Assembly (NCBI GenBank): GCA_964436865.1
Contig: CAYTFK010000369.1
Location: 1 to 6,623 of the forward strand
Length of the DNA: 6,623 nucleotides
Source of the DNA: JAXGPP01 sp964436865
Lineage (GTDB): Bacteria; Planctomycetota; Planctomycetia; Pirellulales; Thermoguttaceae
Direction: 5' to 3'
The position numbers and the translations under genes were made by a program. Below the pieces are notes generated by a model, which did no database searches, was not told where the DNA came from, and was given only the letters and a program-made list of their open reading frames with translations. Shown in pieces: positions 1 through 5,394 of the stretch (position 1 is the stretch's first letter; every line of letters begins with the position of its first letter).

Positions 1-1023
1 CGCCGCGATCAGCTCGGCACAGTTCTGAAATCGCCGTCGCGGGTCCTTCGCCATCATCTTGCGGAGCACCCGGGAGACATCGTCGGGCAATTCGGGACGC
101 ATACTCCGAATGTCCGGCGGTTCGTCGCCCTGGTGCTGCAAGAGCTTCTGCAAGACGGTGCCGTCGGCAAACGGCGGCCGACCGGCAAGCATGTAGAAAA
201 GCGTGCAGCCAAGCGAGTAAATATCGCTCCGGCTGTCGGCCAGCCGCGGGTCGCGGGCCTGTTCCGGCGAGATGTAGTCGAAGGTGCCTAGCGTCACTCC
301 GCTGGCCGTCAGGTCGCTGCCCGATTCCTCGCCTCGCTGCACACGAGCCAACCCCAAATCGATCAACTTGGTGCGGCCGTCGGCCATTACGAGCACGTTC
401 GACGGCTTGACGTCACGATGCACGACATTCCGTTCGGCGGCGTGACTCAGTGCCTCGGCGATCTGGATCGTGTAGCTGATCGCCTCGGGCAATGGCAGAG
501 GGCCTCGCTGTTCGACCAGATTGCGGAGGTTGTGCCCTTCGACGAATTCGAAGGCGATGAACGGCAGTCCCTTATCCTCGCCGGAGTAGAAGACTTCGGC
601 CACGCCATAATGACTGAGGCGGGCCGACGAGCGAGCTTCGTTCTCAAACCGCAGTACCGTATCCCGATCAGCGGCCTGTTCCGGTGACAGGACCTTGAGG
701 GCCACAACGCGTCCAAGTCTCGTGTCCGTGGCACGGTACACTCGCCCCATTCCCCCGCCGCCAATCTTCTCGTGCAGCTCGAAATGGCCCAAACGGGCCC
801 CCGGGCTGATTGAATCCGCCACAATCTCGACCCCCTCGATCGCCGCAGGTGCGGCCGGCATGGGAGGTCGGTTGCTGATCACGGTGGGTGGATCGCTTGA
901 CGCACGCCCGACAAGCCGTTGCCGAATGCTGCTGGAAGCGGCAGACGAATCAGCCGGCTCGATCGACGATGGATCGACCGGTGGAGGCAGTTCCGGCTGA
1001 TTGCCCACCTTGGTGTCACTCAT
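1..1023 (-). CDS. Ser/Thr protein kinase (PknB-like), N-terminal part; 3' end outside window
   Basis: Transfers phosphate from ATP to Ser/Thr of unknown target proteins. The reading frame is open for 341 codons and runs off the window edge without a stop. Residues 1-75 are a low-complexity Pro/Ser/Ala region, probably disordered. The kinase domain starts near residue 77. Visible motifs are the glycine loop IGGGGMGRVY (87-96), the VALK lysine K110, helix-C E129, catalytic loop HRDVKPSN (202-209), the metal motif DLG (222-224, where most kinases have DFG), SPE (252-254) and DIYSLG (267-272). All catalytic residues are present, so the domain should be active. The substrate-binding lobe is nearly complete at the edge. 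Whatever follows (transmembrane segment, sensor repeats) is not visible. The ATG at 1023 is preceded by GGAAGG ten bases upstream. An in-frame ATG at 1065 would add 14 residues and cannot be excluded. A good promoter lies at 1168-1196. The kinase family is certain; the target is unknown. Confidence 0.95.
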   Translation of the reverse strand, partial: MSDTKVGNQPELPPPVDPSSIEPADSSAASSSIRQRLVGRASSDPPTVISNRPPMPAAPAAIEGVEIVADSISPGARLGHFELHEKIGGGGMGRVYRATDTRLGRVVALKVLSPEQAADRDTVLRFENEARSSARLSHYGVAEVFYSGEDKGLPFIAFEFVEGHNLRNLVEQRGPLPLPEAISYTIQIAEALSHAAERNVVHRDVKPSNVLVMADGRTKLIDLGLARVQRGEESGSDLTASGVTLGTFDYISPEQARDPRLADSRSDIYSLGCTLFYMLAGRPPFADGTVLQKLLQHQGDEPPDIRSMRPELPDDVSRVLRKMMAKDPRRRFQNCAELIAA

Positions 1024-1167
1024 GATTCGCTCGCCTTCCAGCCATCCCGGCTGGATATGGCCCATCGAGGGGATTTGTCCTTCACGCCCGGCAAGCCGAA
1101 CGCCACTCGGCCGAAGGGGGCGACCGCCCGTGGAGAAAAGAAAAGGTCTGAGCTTCCAGAGTTGTCT

Positions 1168-1196
1168 ATTGTAAATGGAAGAATCCCAACCGTCAA
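1168..1196 (-). promoter_or_regulatory. Sigma70-type promoter for the Ser/Thr kinase gene
   Basis: Read on the minus strand, TTGACG (1196-1191) and TACAAT (1173-1168) are separated by exactly 17 bases; each box matches consensus at five of six positions. Transcription would start near 1161, giving a leader of about 140 bases before the kinase ATG at 1023. The leader contains the short inverted repeat GCCGA/TCGGC (1095-1111). The spacing and position make this the best promoter in the window; it is a sequence match only. Confidence 0.55.
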
Positions 1197-1301
1197 ATTG
1201 CGCATTTAACGCGTATATGCCATACAACCCAGAATTTCCATATTAGAATTGCCACTCCCCCAAGAGTCATGAGGACGCTACCATCCGGTACCCCCCATCA
1301 A

Positions 1302-1330
1302 TTCATGAGTTGCCGCCCTCTCGTTATAAT
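1302..1330 (+). promoter_or_regulatory. Candidate promoter for the Tat-exported isomerase-like gene
   Basis: A perfect TATAAT lies at 1325-1330, 17 bases after a weak -35 candidate TTCATG (1302-1307). Transcription would begin near 1337, about 65 bases before the ATG at 1404. This supports starting the gene at 1404 rather than at the upstream in-frame ATG at 1269, which lies before the promoter. The -35 match is poor, so confidence is modest. Confidence 0.35.
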
Positions 1331-1403
1331 GCCGGGCTGGTGCAAGGGATCATCGTGGTCGCTTGCGACGACAAGATACAACCGATTTCAACAGGGCTCG
1401 CTC

Positions 1404-2297
1404 ATGACACACACGTTCCATCGGCGCGATTTTCTCCGAACAACTGGTGCATTGGCGGCTGGGGTTGGACTGGCCGGGCCCCATCTTTCGTGGGCAGCCG
1501 ATCAACTCGCGGCGGGGGCGCCGCACGCCGAGAAACTTGGCTGGAGGCTGGGCTGCCAAGCTTACAGCTTTCGACTGTTCACGTTCTACGAGGCAATTGA
1601 GAAGACCAAGTCGCTCGGACTGCGATGCATCGAGATGTATCCCGGCCAGTCTCTCAGCAAGGAGAAGCCCGATGTGAAGACCGGCGAGTCGATGCCGTTC
1701 GATGCGCGCAAGGAGGCGCTTGCCCGACTCGAAGACGCGGGGATCAAGCTGGCCTGCTTCGGTGTTACCGGACTGAGCAAGGAAGAAGGTGCCAGCCGCC
1801 GGACGTTCGAGTTCGCCAAAGAAATGGGAATCGAGACAATTGTCTCAGAACCCCCCGCCGATGCCTTCGATCTGCTCAGCAGACTGTGCGATGAGTATGG
1901 CATAAACGTAGCCCTGCACAATCATCCCAAGCCAAGCGCCTACTGGAATCCCGACACGGTGCTCGAACGGGTTGAAGGCCGCAGCAAGCGCATCGGCGCT
2001 TGTGCCGACACCGGCCACTGGCTCCGTTCAGGAATCAATCCGGTCGAGGCGATCAAGAAGCTGGAAGGACGTATCGTGTCGTTCCATTTTAAAGACCTCA
2101 ATCAGGCGGACCCGGGAGCGCACGACGTGCCTTGGGGATCGGGCGTGGCCGACGTTGACGCGATCCTCGCCGAAGTGCACCGCCAGGGCTTCAAAGGGGT
2201 ATTCTCGATTGAGTATGAGCACAATTGGGAAAACAGCTTGCCGGAGATTGCTGAATCGGTGAAGTACTTTGACAAGGTTGCTTCGCAGTGGGCCTAG
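1404..2297 (+). CDS. Tat-exported sugar phosphate isomerase/epimerase-like TIM-barrel protein
   Basis: A 297-residue protein of the xylose-isomerase-like (AP endonuclease 2) TIM-barrel superfamily, whose members isomerise or epimerise sugars and inositol derivatives with a divalent metal. The N terminus is a twin-arginine signal: RRDFLR at 7-12, a hydrophobic stretch to about residue 30, and a likely cut near SWA-A (29-32). The folded protein is therefore probably exported with its metal bound. Likely metal ligands, judged from the family pattern, are E149 (SEP), D202 and H205 (DTGHW), H228 (SFHFKD) and E270 (SIEYE); LHNHP (171-175) is also typical. The DxxH motif followed by a histidine 26 residues after the aspartate resembles the D-tagatose 3-epimerase site. 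The ATG at 1404 has AGGG seven bases upstream and places the Tat motif at the correct distance; the frame stays open back to 1269, but that longer form would bury the signal. The gene stands alone, with its own candidate promoter and a terminator after it. The substrate cannot be told from sequence. Confidence 0.9.
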   Translation: MTHTFHRRDFLRTTGALAAGVGLAGPHLSWAADQLAAGAPHAEKLGWRLGCQAYSFRLFTFYEAIEKTKSLGLRCIEMYPGQSLSKEKPDVKTGESMPFDARKEALARLEDAGIKLACFGVTGLSKEEGASRRTFEFAKEMGIETIVSEPPADAFDLLSRLCDEYGINVALHNHPKPSAYWNPDTVLERVEGRSKRIGACADTGHWLRSGINPVEAIKKLEGRIVSFHFKDLNQADPGAHDVPWGSGVADVDAILAEVHRQGFKGVFSIEYEHNWENSLPEIAESVKYFDKVASQWA

Positions 2298-2349
2298 CCT
2301 GAACGCGAGTCGGGTGGCCCCCGAGATCCGCTTGATCGCGGTTGAACCG

Positions 2350-2375
2350 AAAAGCTCCACCTCCGTGGGGCTTTT
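2350..2375 (+). terminator. Rho-independent terminator after the isomerase-like gene
   Basis: AAAAGCTCCAC and GTGGGGCTTTT form an 11-bp stem (one G-U pair) around a CTCC loop, 52 bases after the stop codon. The A-run on one side and T-run on the other mean it could act in both directions, although no gene is visible on the minus strand that would need it. Confidence 0.65.
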
Positions 2376-2460
2376 GGCATTTCTTGTGTGGTTCGGATCG
2401 GGAGGCGTGACCGAAAAAGTTGACTGGACACTTGGTAAATGTGAATGGCCAGATAAATTC

Positions 2461-2489
2461 ATGCAGTGACAGCACTTACGGCACTGCAT
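2461..2489. repeat. Inverted repeat, 8-bp arms
   Basis: ATGCAGTG (2461-2468) and CACTGCAT (2482-2489) are perfect inverted copies around a 13-base centre. It could be a hairpin or a protein-binding site. There is no T-run after it, so it does not look like a terminator. Its role is unknown. Confidence 0.5.
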
Positions 2490-2582
2490 TCACTCGCCCA
2501 AAAAACTGGCACAGCCGGCCCGGTCCGTGCTTGGCGGTGGCGAAAGGCCCAGGCCAATCTGTAGTTCCGCCCGAAAGTGTAG

Positions 2583-2591
2583 TGATATAAT
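2583..2591 (+). promoter_or_regulatory. Extended -10 promoter element upstream of the RHH gene
   Basis: TGATATAAT matches the extended -10 consensus (TGnTATAAT) exactly. No good -35 box sits 16-18 bases upstream, which is common for extended -10 promoters. Transcription would begin near 2598 and yield a leader of about 195 bases before the ATG at 2794. It is the only strong candidate promoter in this spacer. Confidence 0.4.
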
Positions 2592-2734
2592 GACCACTAT
2601 CATCTGTGTGCACAGCTACTAAGTGGTGTGTACGGGCTTTCGCTTTGCCTGCGGCTTGCTCGTAAAGCTCTGGGGTGCGCGTTTTCTGGGCACTTGTGGT
2701 GGATTTCGGGCAGTAATGATTGCCGTTGACCAGC

Positions 2735-2754
2735 GCCGGCGAGCGCTCGCCGGC
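2735..2754. repeat. Perfect 20-bp palindrome upstream of the RHH gene, possible operator
   Basis: GCCGGCGAGC is followed immediately by its exact reverse complement, 40 bases before the ATG of the ribbon-helix-helix gene. In RNA, CAGC just upstream could also pair with the 3' flank across a two-base bulge. Ribbon-helix-helix dimers usually bind such two-fold symmetric sites, often in their own promoter region, so this may be an autoregulatory operator; that is inference. It could equally be a leader hairpin or one copy of a dispersed genomic repeat. Confidence 0.6.
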
Positions 2755-2793
2755 TGAGGAAGAAAGCAATCGGACTGCGGGAAGGGATCCAAC

Positions 2794-3198
2794 ATGAGCG
2801 AGACAGGGAGTCGAATCACAGCAGAGAAGCGAAACGAGGTGCGACGGGTCGCCCAGCACATGTACGCGAAAGGCCCCGACTGGGTGACCTTCTTCCGCGA
2901 GGTCCTTGGGGTGACCGGCGTGATACGTCGCACATTCCCGTCGAAAGACCTGCTGGACGAGTTCGAGCGATCAGAGACCTACGCCGAGATCCTGCAGTTG
3001 CTAACCCGATTGCGAGAGAAACAGATTACCCCCGAGGACCAGCAAGAGCCCACTCGCGTGATCACGGTTCGGCTCCCGAGGAGCCTGCACGAAGCCCTCC
3101 GTGTCGAGGCGCACGAGCATCGCACTAGCATGAACAAGCTCTGCATCTCAAAACTACTGCAGTTCATCGATCACGAATATGTGCCAGCGGAACGGTAA
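2794..3198 (+). CDS. Ribbon-helix-helix protein, HicB-C-terminus-like DNA-binding domain
   Basis: A 134-residue protein. The C-terminal third has the ribbon-helix-helix pattern: strand TRVITVRLP (87-95), first helix from SLHEALRVEA (97-106), a turn, then the second helix SMNKLCISKLLQ (112-123). This resembles the DNA-binding end of HicB-type antitoxins and Arc-like repressors. Residues 9-75 are predicted helical and highly charged; I do not recognise this part, and it does not look like the HicB substrate-decoy domain. No HicA-like or other toxin gene lies next to it, so a toxin-antitoxin role is not supported. GGAAGGG stands seven bases before the ATG, a strong ribosome binding site. A palindrome 40 bases upstream is a possible autoregulatory operator. 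The gene converges on rnpB with about 70 bases between them. The DNA-binding fold is likely; the regulated genes are unknown. Confidence 0.85.
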   Translation: MSETGSRITAEKRNEVRRVAQHMYAKGPDWVTFFREVLGVTGVIRRTFPSKDLLDEFERSETYAEILQLLTRLREKQITPEDQQEPTRVITVRLPRSLHEALRVEAHEHRTSMNKLCISKLLQFIDHEYVPAER

Positions 3199-3199
3199 G

Positions 3200-3262
3200 G
3201 GCCTTCCTCACGCGGGGGGGGCGGTAAGGCCAATCGCCTCAGTGAGGCAAAGAGTGTTTGCC
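3200..3262. other. Convergent spacer between RHH gene and rnpB with hairpins and a G8 run
   Basis: GGCCTT (3200-3205) and AAGGCC (3226-3231) form a 6-bp stem around a loop containing eight consecutive G (3214-3221). CGGTAAGG occurs twice (3193-3200, 3222-3229). Nearer rnpB, GGCAAA/TTTGCC (3246-3262) and GCCTC/GAGGC (3236-3248) are overlapping, mutually exclusive hairpins. No T-run follows any of them, so a classical terminator for either gene is not clear; these hairpins are the best available candidates. Confidence 0.35.
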
Positions 3263-3270
3263 ATAGAAGA

Positions 3271-3712
3271 GGGGCGGGAGCGGACCTGTAAGCCGGGTTC
3301 TGTTCCCGCTTGCGCGGGCGATGACCATTTCTCTGGGGCGCCGATTGCTCGGCGTCTCAAGCAGTCTACCCGGAAGTGATAACGGGCCGGATCAACCCGC
3401 GCGAAACCGGCCGAAGAATTCACGTCGGCCAACTCGCTCCTTCCTGCTCGACCTTGCTCCGGGTGGGGTTTGCCTAGCCAAGCCGGTCACCCGGCCTGCT
3501 GGTGAGCTCTTACCTCACCGTTTCACCCTTTCCCAGCAAGAAATCCCCTGCTGGGTGGTTTACTTTCTGTTGCACTTTCCCTGGCCTCGCGGCCGGTGGG
3601 CGTTACCCATCACCCTGTCCTGCGGAGCCCGGACTTTCCTCCCGTCGAAAACCGAAGAATCGAGTCGATTCCTCTGGTTCCGACCGGCGGCCATCCGGTC
3701 CACTCCCATCCC
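3271..3712 (-). ncRNA. rnpB: RNase P RNA, bacterial A-type
   Basis: Catalytic RNA of ribonuclease P, which removes 5' leaders from tRNA precursors. The 5' conserved block GAGGAAAGTCCGGGCTCC and the 3' block ACAGAACCCGGCTTACAG are both present. They form helix P4: AAGUCCGGG (3636-3628) pairs with CCCGGCUU (3297-3290), leaving the universal bulged U. P1 pairs 3712-3697 with 3286-3271, 15 of 16 positions, which sets both ends. P3 is a long hairpin (3684-3644). The conserved core GAAACGGUGAGGUAAGAGCUCACC is at 3526-3503. Three hairpins end in GNRA tetraloops: GTGA (3495-3482, probably P12), GCAA (3354-3339, probably P14) and GCAA (3318-3305, P18), as expected for A-type RNA. Length is about 442 nt against 377 in E. 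coli; extra sequence lies in P3 and around the GGCCGA/TCGGCC hairpin (3430-3409), perhaps P13. Helix names apart from P1, P3, P4 and P18 are my assignment. Ends may be off by a few bases. Confidence 0.96.
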
Positions 3713-3719
3713 TCAATAG

Positions 3720-3749
3720 ATTCTACGTCTGCGGGTTCAAACCGTTCAA
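3720..3749 (-). promoter_or_regulatory. Promoter for rnpB
   Basis: On the minus strand TTGAAC (3749-3744) and TAGAAT (3725-3720) are 18 bases apart. The -10 box ends about seven bases before the 5' end of P1 at 3712, which is where transcription of the mature RNA should begin. It sits wholly within the 45-base gap after the radical SAM gene, so rnpB need not depend on read-through. TTGAAC occurs again at 3740-3735, too close to the -10 box to serve as its -35. Confidence 0.5.
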
Positions 3750-3757
3750 TCAGCGGC

Positions 3758-4729
3758 TCACGTCGGTTGGTAAAGCCTTCCCTGCCACGTATTTCGGACA
3801 GCGAGTTCAGCATCGACTGCCTGGCGGACGCCCGCTTTGTCCAGGCACCACTGCGGTGCTACAAGATATTCAGGGGGGGCGTCACCACCGATCCGGTCGA
3901 TCACGCAGTGCGGTGGTAGGCGTTCCAGAACATCAGCCACGACGCAGGCGAATTCGGTCAGCGTTGGGAGCGTGACCTCACCCGCGCTGACCCAACCGGC
4001 CAAGGGCGTGTTGCGCACGGCGTAAAGGTTGTGCAGTTTGGCGGCGTCGACCCCCAGGCGAGCCATTTCGCGTGCGGTTGCGATCATGTCTTCGCGACTT
4101 TCACCCGGGATACCCATGATCAGATGCACGCCAGCGTGTAGTCCCCGCTTGCGAGTCCGCGCCCACGCGTCGAGAAAAGCGTCGTAGTGGTGACCCCGGT
4201 TCATCCAGTCAAGCGAGCGGTCGTGCATTGTCTGCACACCATACTCCACCGAAAGCCACACCCTCTGCGACAACTCAGCCAACAAATCCAGTACCCCATC
4301 GGTAACACAGTCGGGCCGAGTGCCGATCGCCAAGCCCACTATTTCGGGGTGAGCAATTGCCTCTTGGTAAAGCTCGCGAAGTTCGGCCACGGGAGCATAG
4401 GTATTCGTCGCTGGCTGGAAATACGCCAGGAAGCGGTCGACCTTGTTCCGTCGTCGAATCCGCACGATCCCCTCGTCGATCTGCGCGGTAATCGAGCGAT
4501 TGCGGAGCCGCCGACTCGGGCTGAAGCTCTTAATATTACAGAAGACGCACCCCCCCGTGGCTACGGTGCCGTCGACGTTCGGGCAGTTGAAGTGCCCGTC
4601 GACGCTGACCTTCCAGACCCGCTGGCCGAACTGGCGACGAAGATAGTGGCCGAGGCTAAAATAGCGTAGACCCGCCTCGTGCCAGTCAAAGCCGGGTGGG
4701 TGGGCTCGCTCGATGTTAGTTGACGCCAA
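3758..4729 (-). CDS. Radical SAM protein, YhcC/YtqA family (TIGR01212)
   Basis: A 323-residue radical SAM enzyme that should bind a [4Fe-4S] cluster and cleave S-adenosylmethionine to a 5'-deoxyadenosyl radical. The cluster cysteines are C49, C61 and C64, in CPNVDGTVATGGCVFC. This widened C-x11-C-x2-C spacing, not the usual CxxxCxxC, marks the YhcC family. Other family motifs are HYLRRQFG (28-35), GTRPDC (136-141), SVEYGVQT (160-167) and the glycine-rich HLIMGIPGE (202-210). The length is typical of the family and the protein appears cytosolic. The Bacillus homologue YtqA has been linked to mnm5s2U wobble modification of tRNA; whether this applies here is inference. The start is TTG: an in-frame TAA lies just upstream, no ATG or GTG occurs between it and the cysteine motif, and GAGGT stands six bases before the TTG. 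rnpB follows 45 bases downstream on the same strand. Confidence 0.93.
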   Translation of the reverse strand: MASTNIERAHPPGFDWHEAGLRYFSLGHYLRRQFGQRVWKVSVDGHFNCPNVDGTVATGGCVFCNIKSFSPSRRLRNRSITAQIDEGIVRIRRRNKVDRFLAYFQPATNTYAPVAELRELYQEAIAHPEIVGLAIGTRPDCVTDGVLDLLAELSQRVWLSVEYGVQTMHDRSLDWMNRGHHYDAFLDAWARTRKRGLHAGVHLIMGIPGESREDMIATAREMARLGVDAAKLHNLYAVRNTPLAGWVSAGEVTLPTLTEFACVVADVLERLPPHCVIDRIGGDAPPEYLVAPQWCLDKAGVRQAVDAELAVRNTWQGRLYQPT

Positions 4730-4748
4730 TGGGCGACCTCGTTAGATT
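4720..4748 (+). promoter_or_regulatory. Candidate promoter for the FHA-rsgA unit
   Basis: TTGACG (4720-4725) and TAGATT (4743-4748) are 17 bases apart. The -35 box matches consensus at five of six positions, the -10 box at four. Transcription would begin near 4755, leaving about 148 bases of leader before the FHA gene. The -35 box overlaps the first codons of the divergent radical SAM gene, so transcription of the two could interfere. This is a moderate match only. Confidence 0.3.
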
Positions 4749-4902
4749 AAGATGCGAATCAAATCCCCTGCTTTGGGGTGCTGACAAGTCCCATGTGGAT
4801 TGGCAAGCACGGGTAAGCTGGACTAACCCGGCTTCTCGGTGACACTATGGGTGTGTTCCACAATCGACCCCGGAACCGATAGACGCCAATAGAGACGGAC
4901 AA

Positions 4903-5337
4903 ATGTTTGGAGAGATGATTCCTGTTGGCGGTGGCGACCCGATTCCGTTCCTCAAGAAATCGTTGCTGGTCGGCCGTCGCGAAAGTTGTGATATTGTACT
5001 TCGTTTCTCCAACGTGTCGGCCCACCACTGCCAACTCATTCTCGACGGCGGCTATTGGTACGTCAAAGATCTGAAGAGCCGCAACGGCATTAAGGTCAAT
5101 GGCGTGCGCGTGCAACAAAAGCGGATCGATCCGGGCGACGAATTGTCGGTTGCCAAGCACCGTTACGAGATCAAGTACTCGCCGCACGAGCAGGGTGCGG
5201 TAGGCCCGCCGCCGCCGGAAACGGAAACCGGGATCTTCGACAACGTCTTCGGCAAGTCTTTGCTGGAGCGTGCCGGGCTGGAACGCCAATCGAAAAAGGA
5301 GGATGAGCGGGGCGGACGTTTCGACGGGCTCGATTGA
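4903..5337 (+). CDS. Small FHA-domain protein
   Basis: A 144-residue protein made almost entirely of one forkhead-associated domain, which binds phosphothreonine peptides and normally serves as an adaptor for Ser/Thr kinases. All the binding-site landmarks are present: GR (24-25) in the first strand pair, S39 and H42 of the SxxH motif, SRNG (59-62) and NG (66-67), followed by the usual GD (78-79). The domain spans about residues 1-92. A Pro-rich linker (102-105) then leads to a charged tail of about 40 residues with an amphipathic stretch (IFDNVFGKSLLERAG, 111-125) that could be a docking segment. There is no signal peptide or membrane segment. The ATG at 4903 has only a weak purine-rich ribosome binding site; no better in-frame start is visible. 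rsgA begins 57 bases after the stop on the same strand, so the two are probably co-transcribed. Fold certain; phosphorylated partner unknown. Confidence 0.92.
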   Translation: MFGEMIPVGGGDPIPFLKKSLLVGRRESCDIVLRFSNVSAHHCQLILDGGYWYVKDLKSRNGIKVNGVRVQQKRIDPGDELSVAKHRYEIKYSPHEQGAVGPPPPETETGIFDNVFGKSLLERAGLERQSKKEDERGGRFDGLD

Positions 5338-5394
5338 TCAGTCCCCGGCCGCTTGGGCCGGATTAACAGCCCGCGTTAGACGGCCTCGTCGCGT

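Larger units (their letters stand above)
2376..2793. other. Spacer of about 420 bases before the ribbon-helix-helix gene
   Basis: No credible protein-coding gene was found here. Open frames on either strand are short, lack ribosome binding sites and resemble no family I recognise. The stretch holds an inverted repeat (2461-2489), an extended -10 box (2583-2591) and a 20-bp palindrome (2735-2754), each listed separately. Transcription from the -10 box would give a leader of nearly 200 bases. No tRNA fold, riboswitch or insertion-sequence end was recognised. Confidence 0.5.

Noticed and set aside
418..1000. Open frames opposite or shifted to the kinase (418-687, 695-1000 plus; 447-824 minus)
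   Set aside because: The minus-strand kinase frame through the same bases has every catalytic motif, so these are shadows.
1269..1403. Upstream ATG at 1269 as the start of the isomerase-like gene
   Set aside because: It would put 45 residues ahead of the Tat motif, lies before the likely promoter and has no good ribosome binding site.
2400..2440. Possible insertion-sequence end (GTTGACTGGACACTT)
   Set aside because: There is no matching inverted copy, no transposase fragment and no target-site duplication nearby.
2476..2933. Minus-strand open frames across the spacer and start of the RHH gene (2476-2859, 2619-2933)
   Set aside because: They have no recognisable domains or ribosome binding sites and overlap a better-supported plus-strand gene.
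2794..3198. HicAB toxin-antitoxin module
   Set aside because: The ribbon-helix-helix end is HicB-like, but no HicA-like toxin frame is present on either side and the N-terminal domain does not fit HicB.
3208..3975. Open frames on both strands across the RNase P RNA (3208-3432 minus; 3321-3719, 3502-3975 and 3596-3919 plus)
   Set aside because: They lie over a structured RNA gene with conserved blocks and helices and resemble no protein family; they are by-products of GC-rich sequence.
4187..4669. Plus-strand 160-codon open frame antisense to the radical SAM gene
   Set aside because: It mirrors the coding strand of a well-supported enzyme and has no domain of its own.
4722..4890. Nine-base direct repeat GACGCCAAT at 4722-4730 and 4882-4890
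   Set aside because: A single pair of 9-mers within 170 bases is compatible with chance, and no further copies or symmetry were seen.
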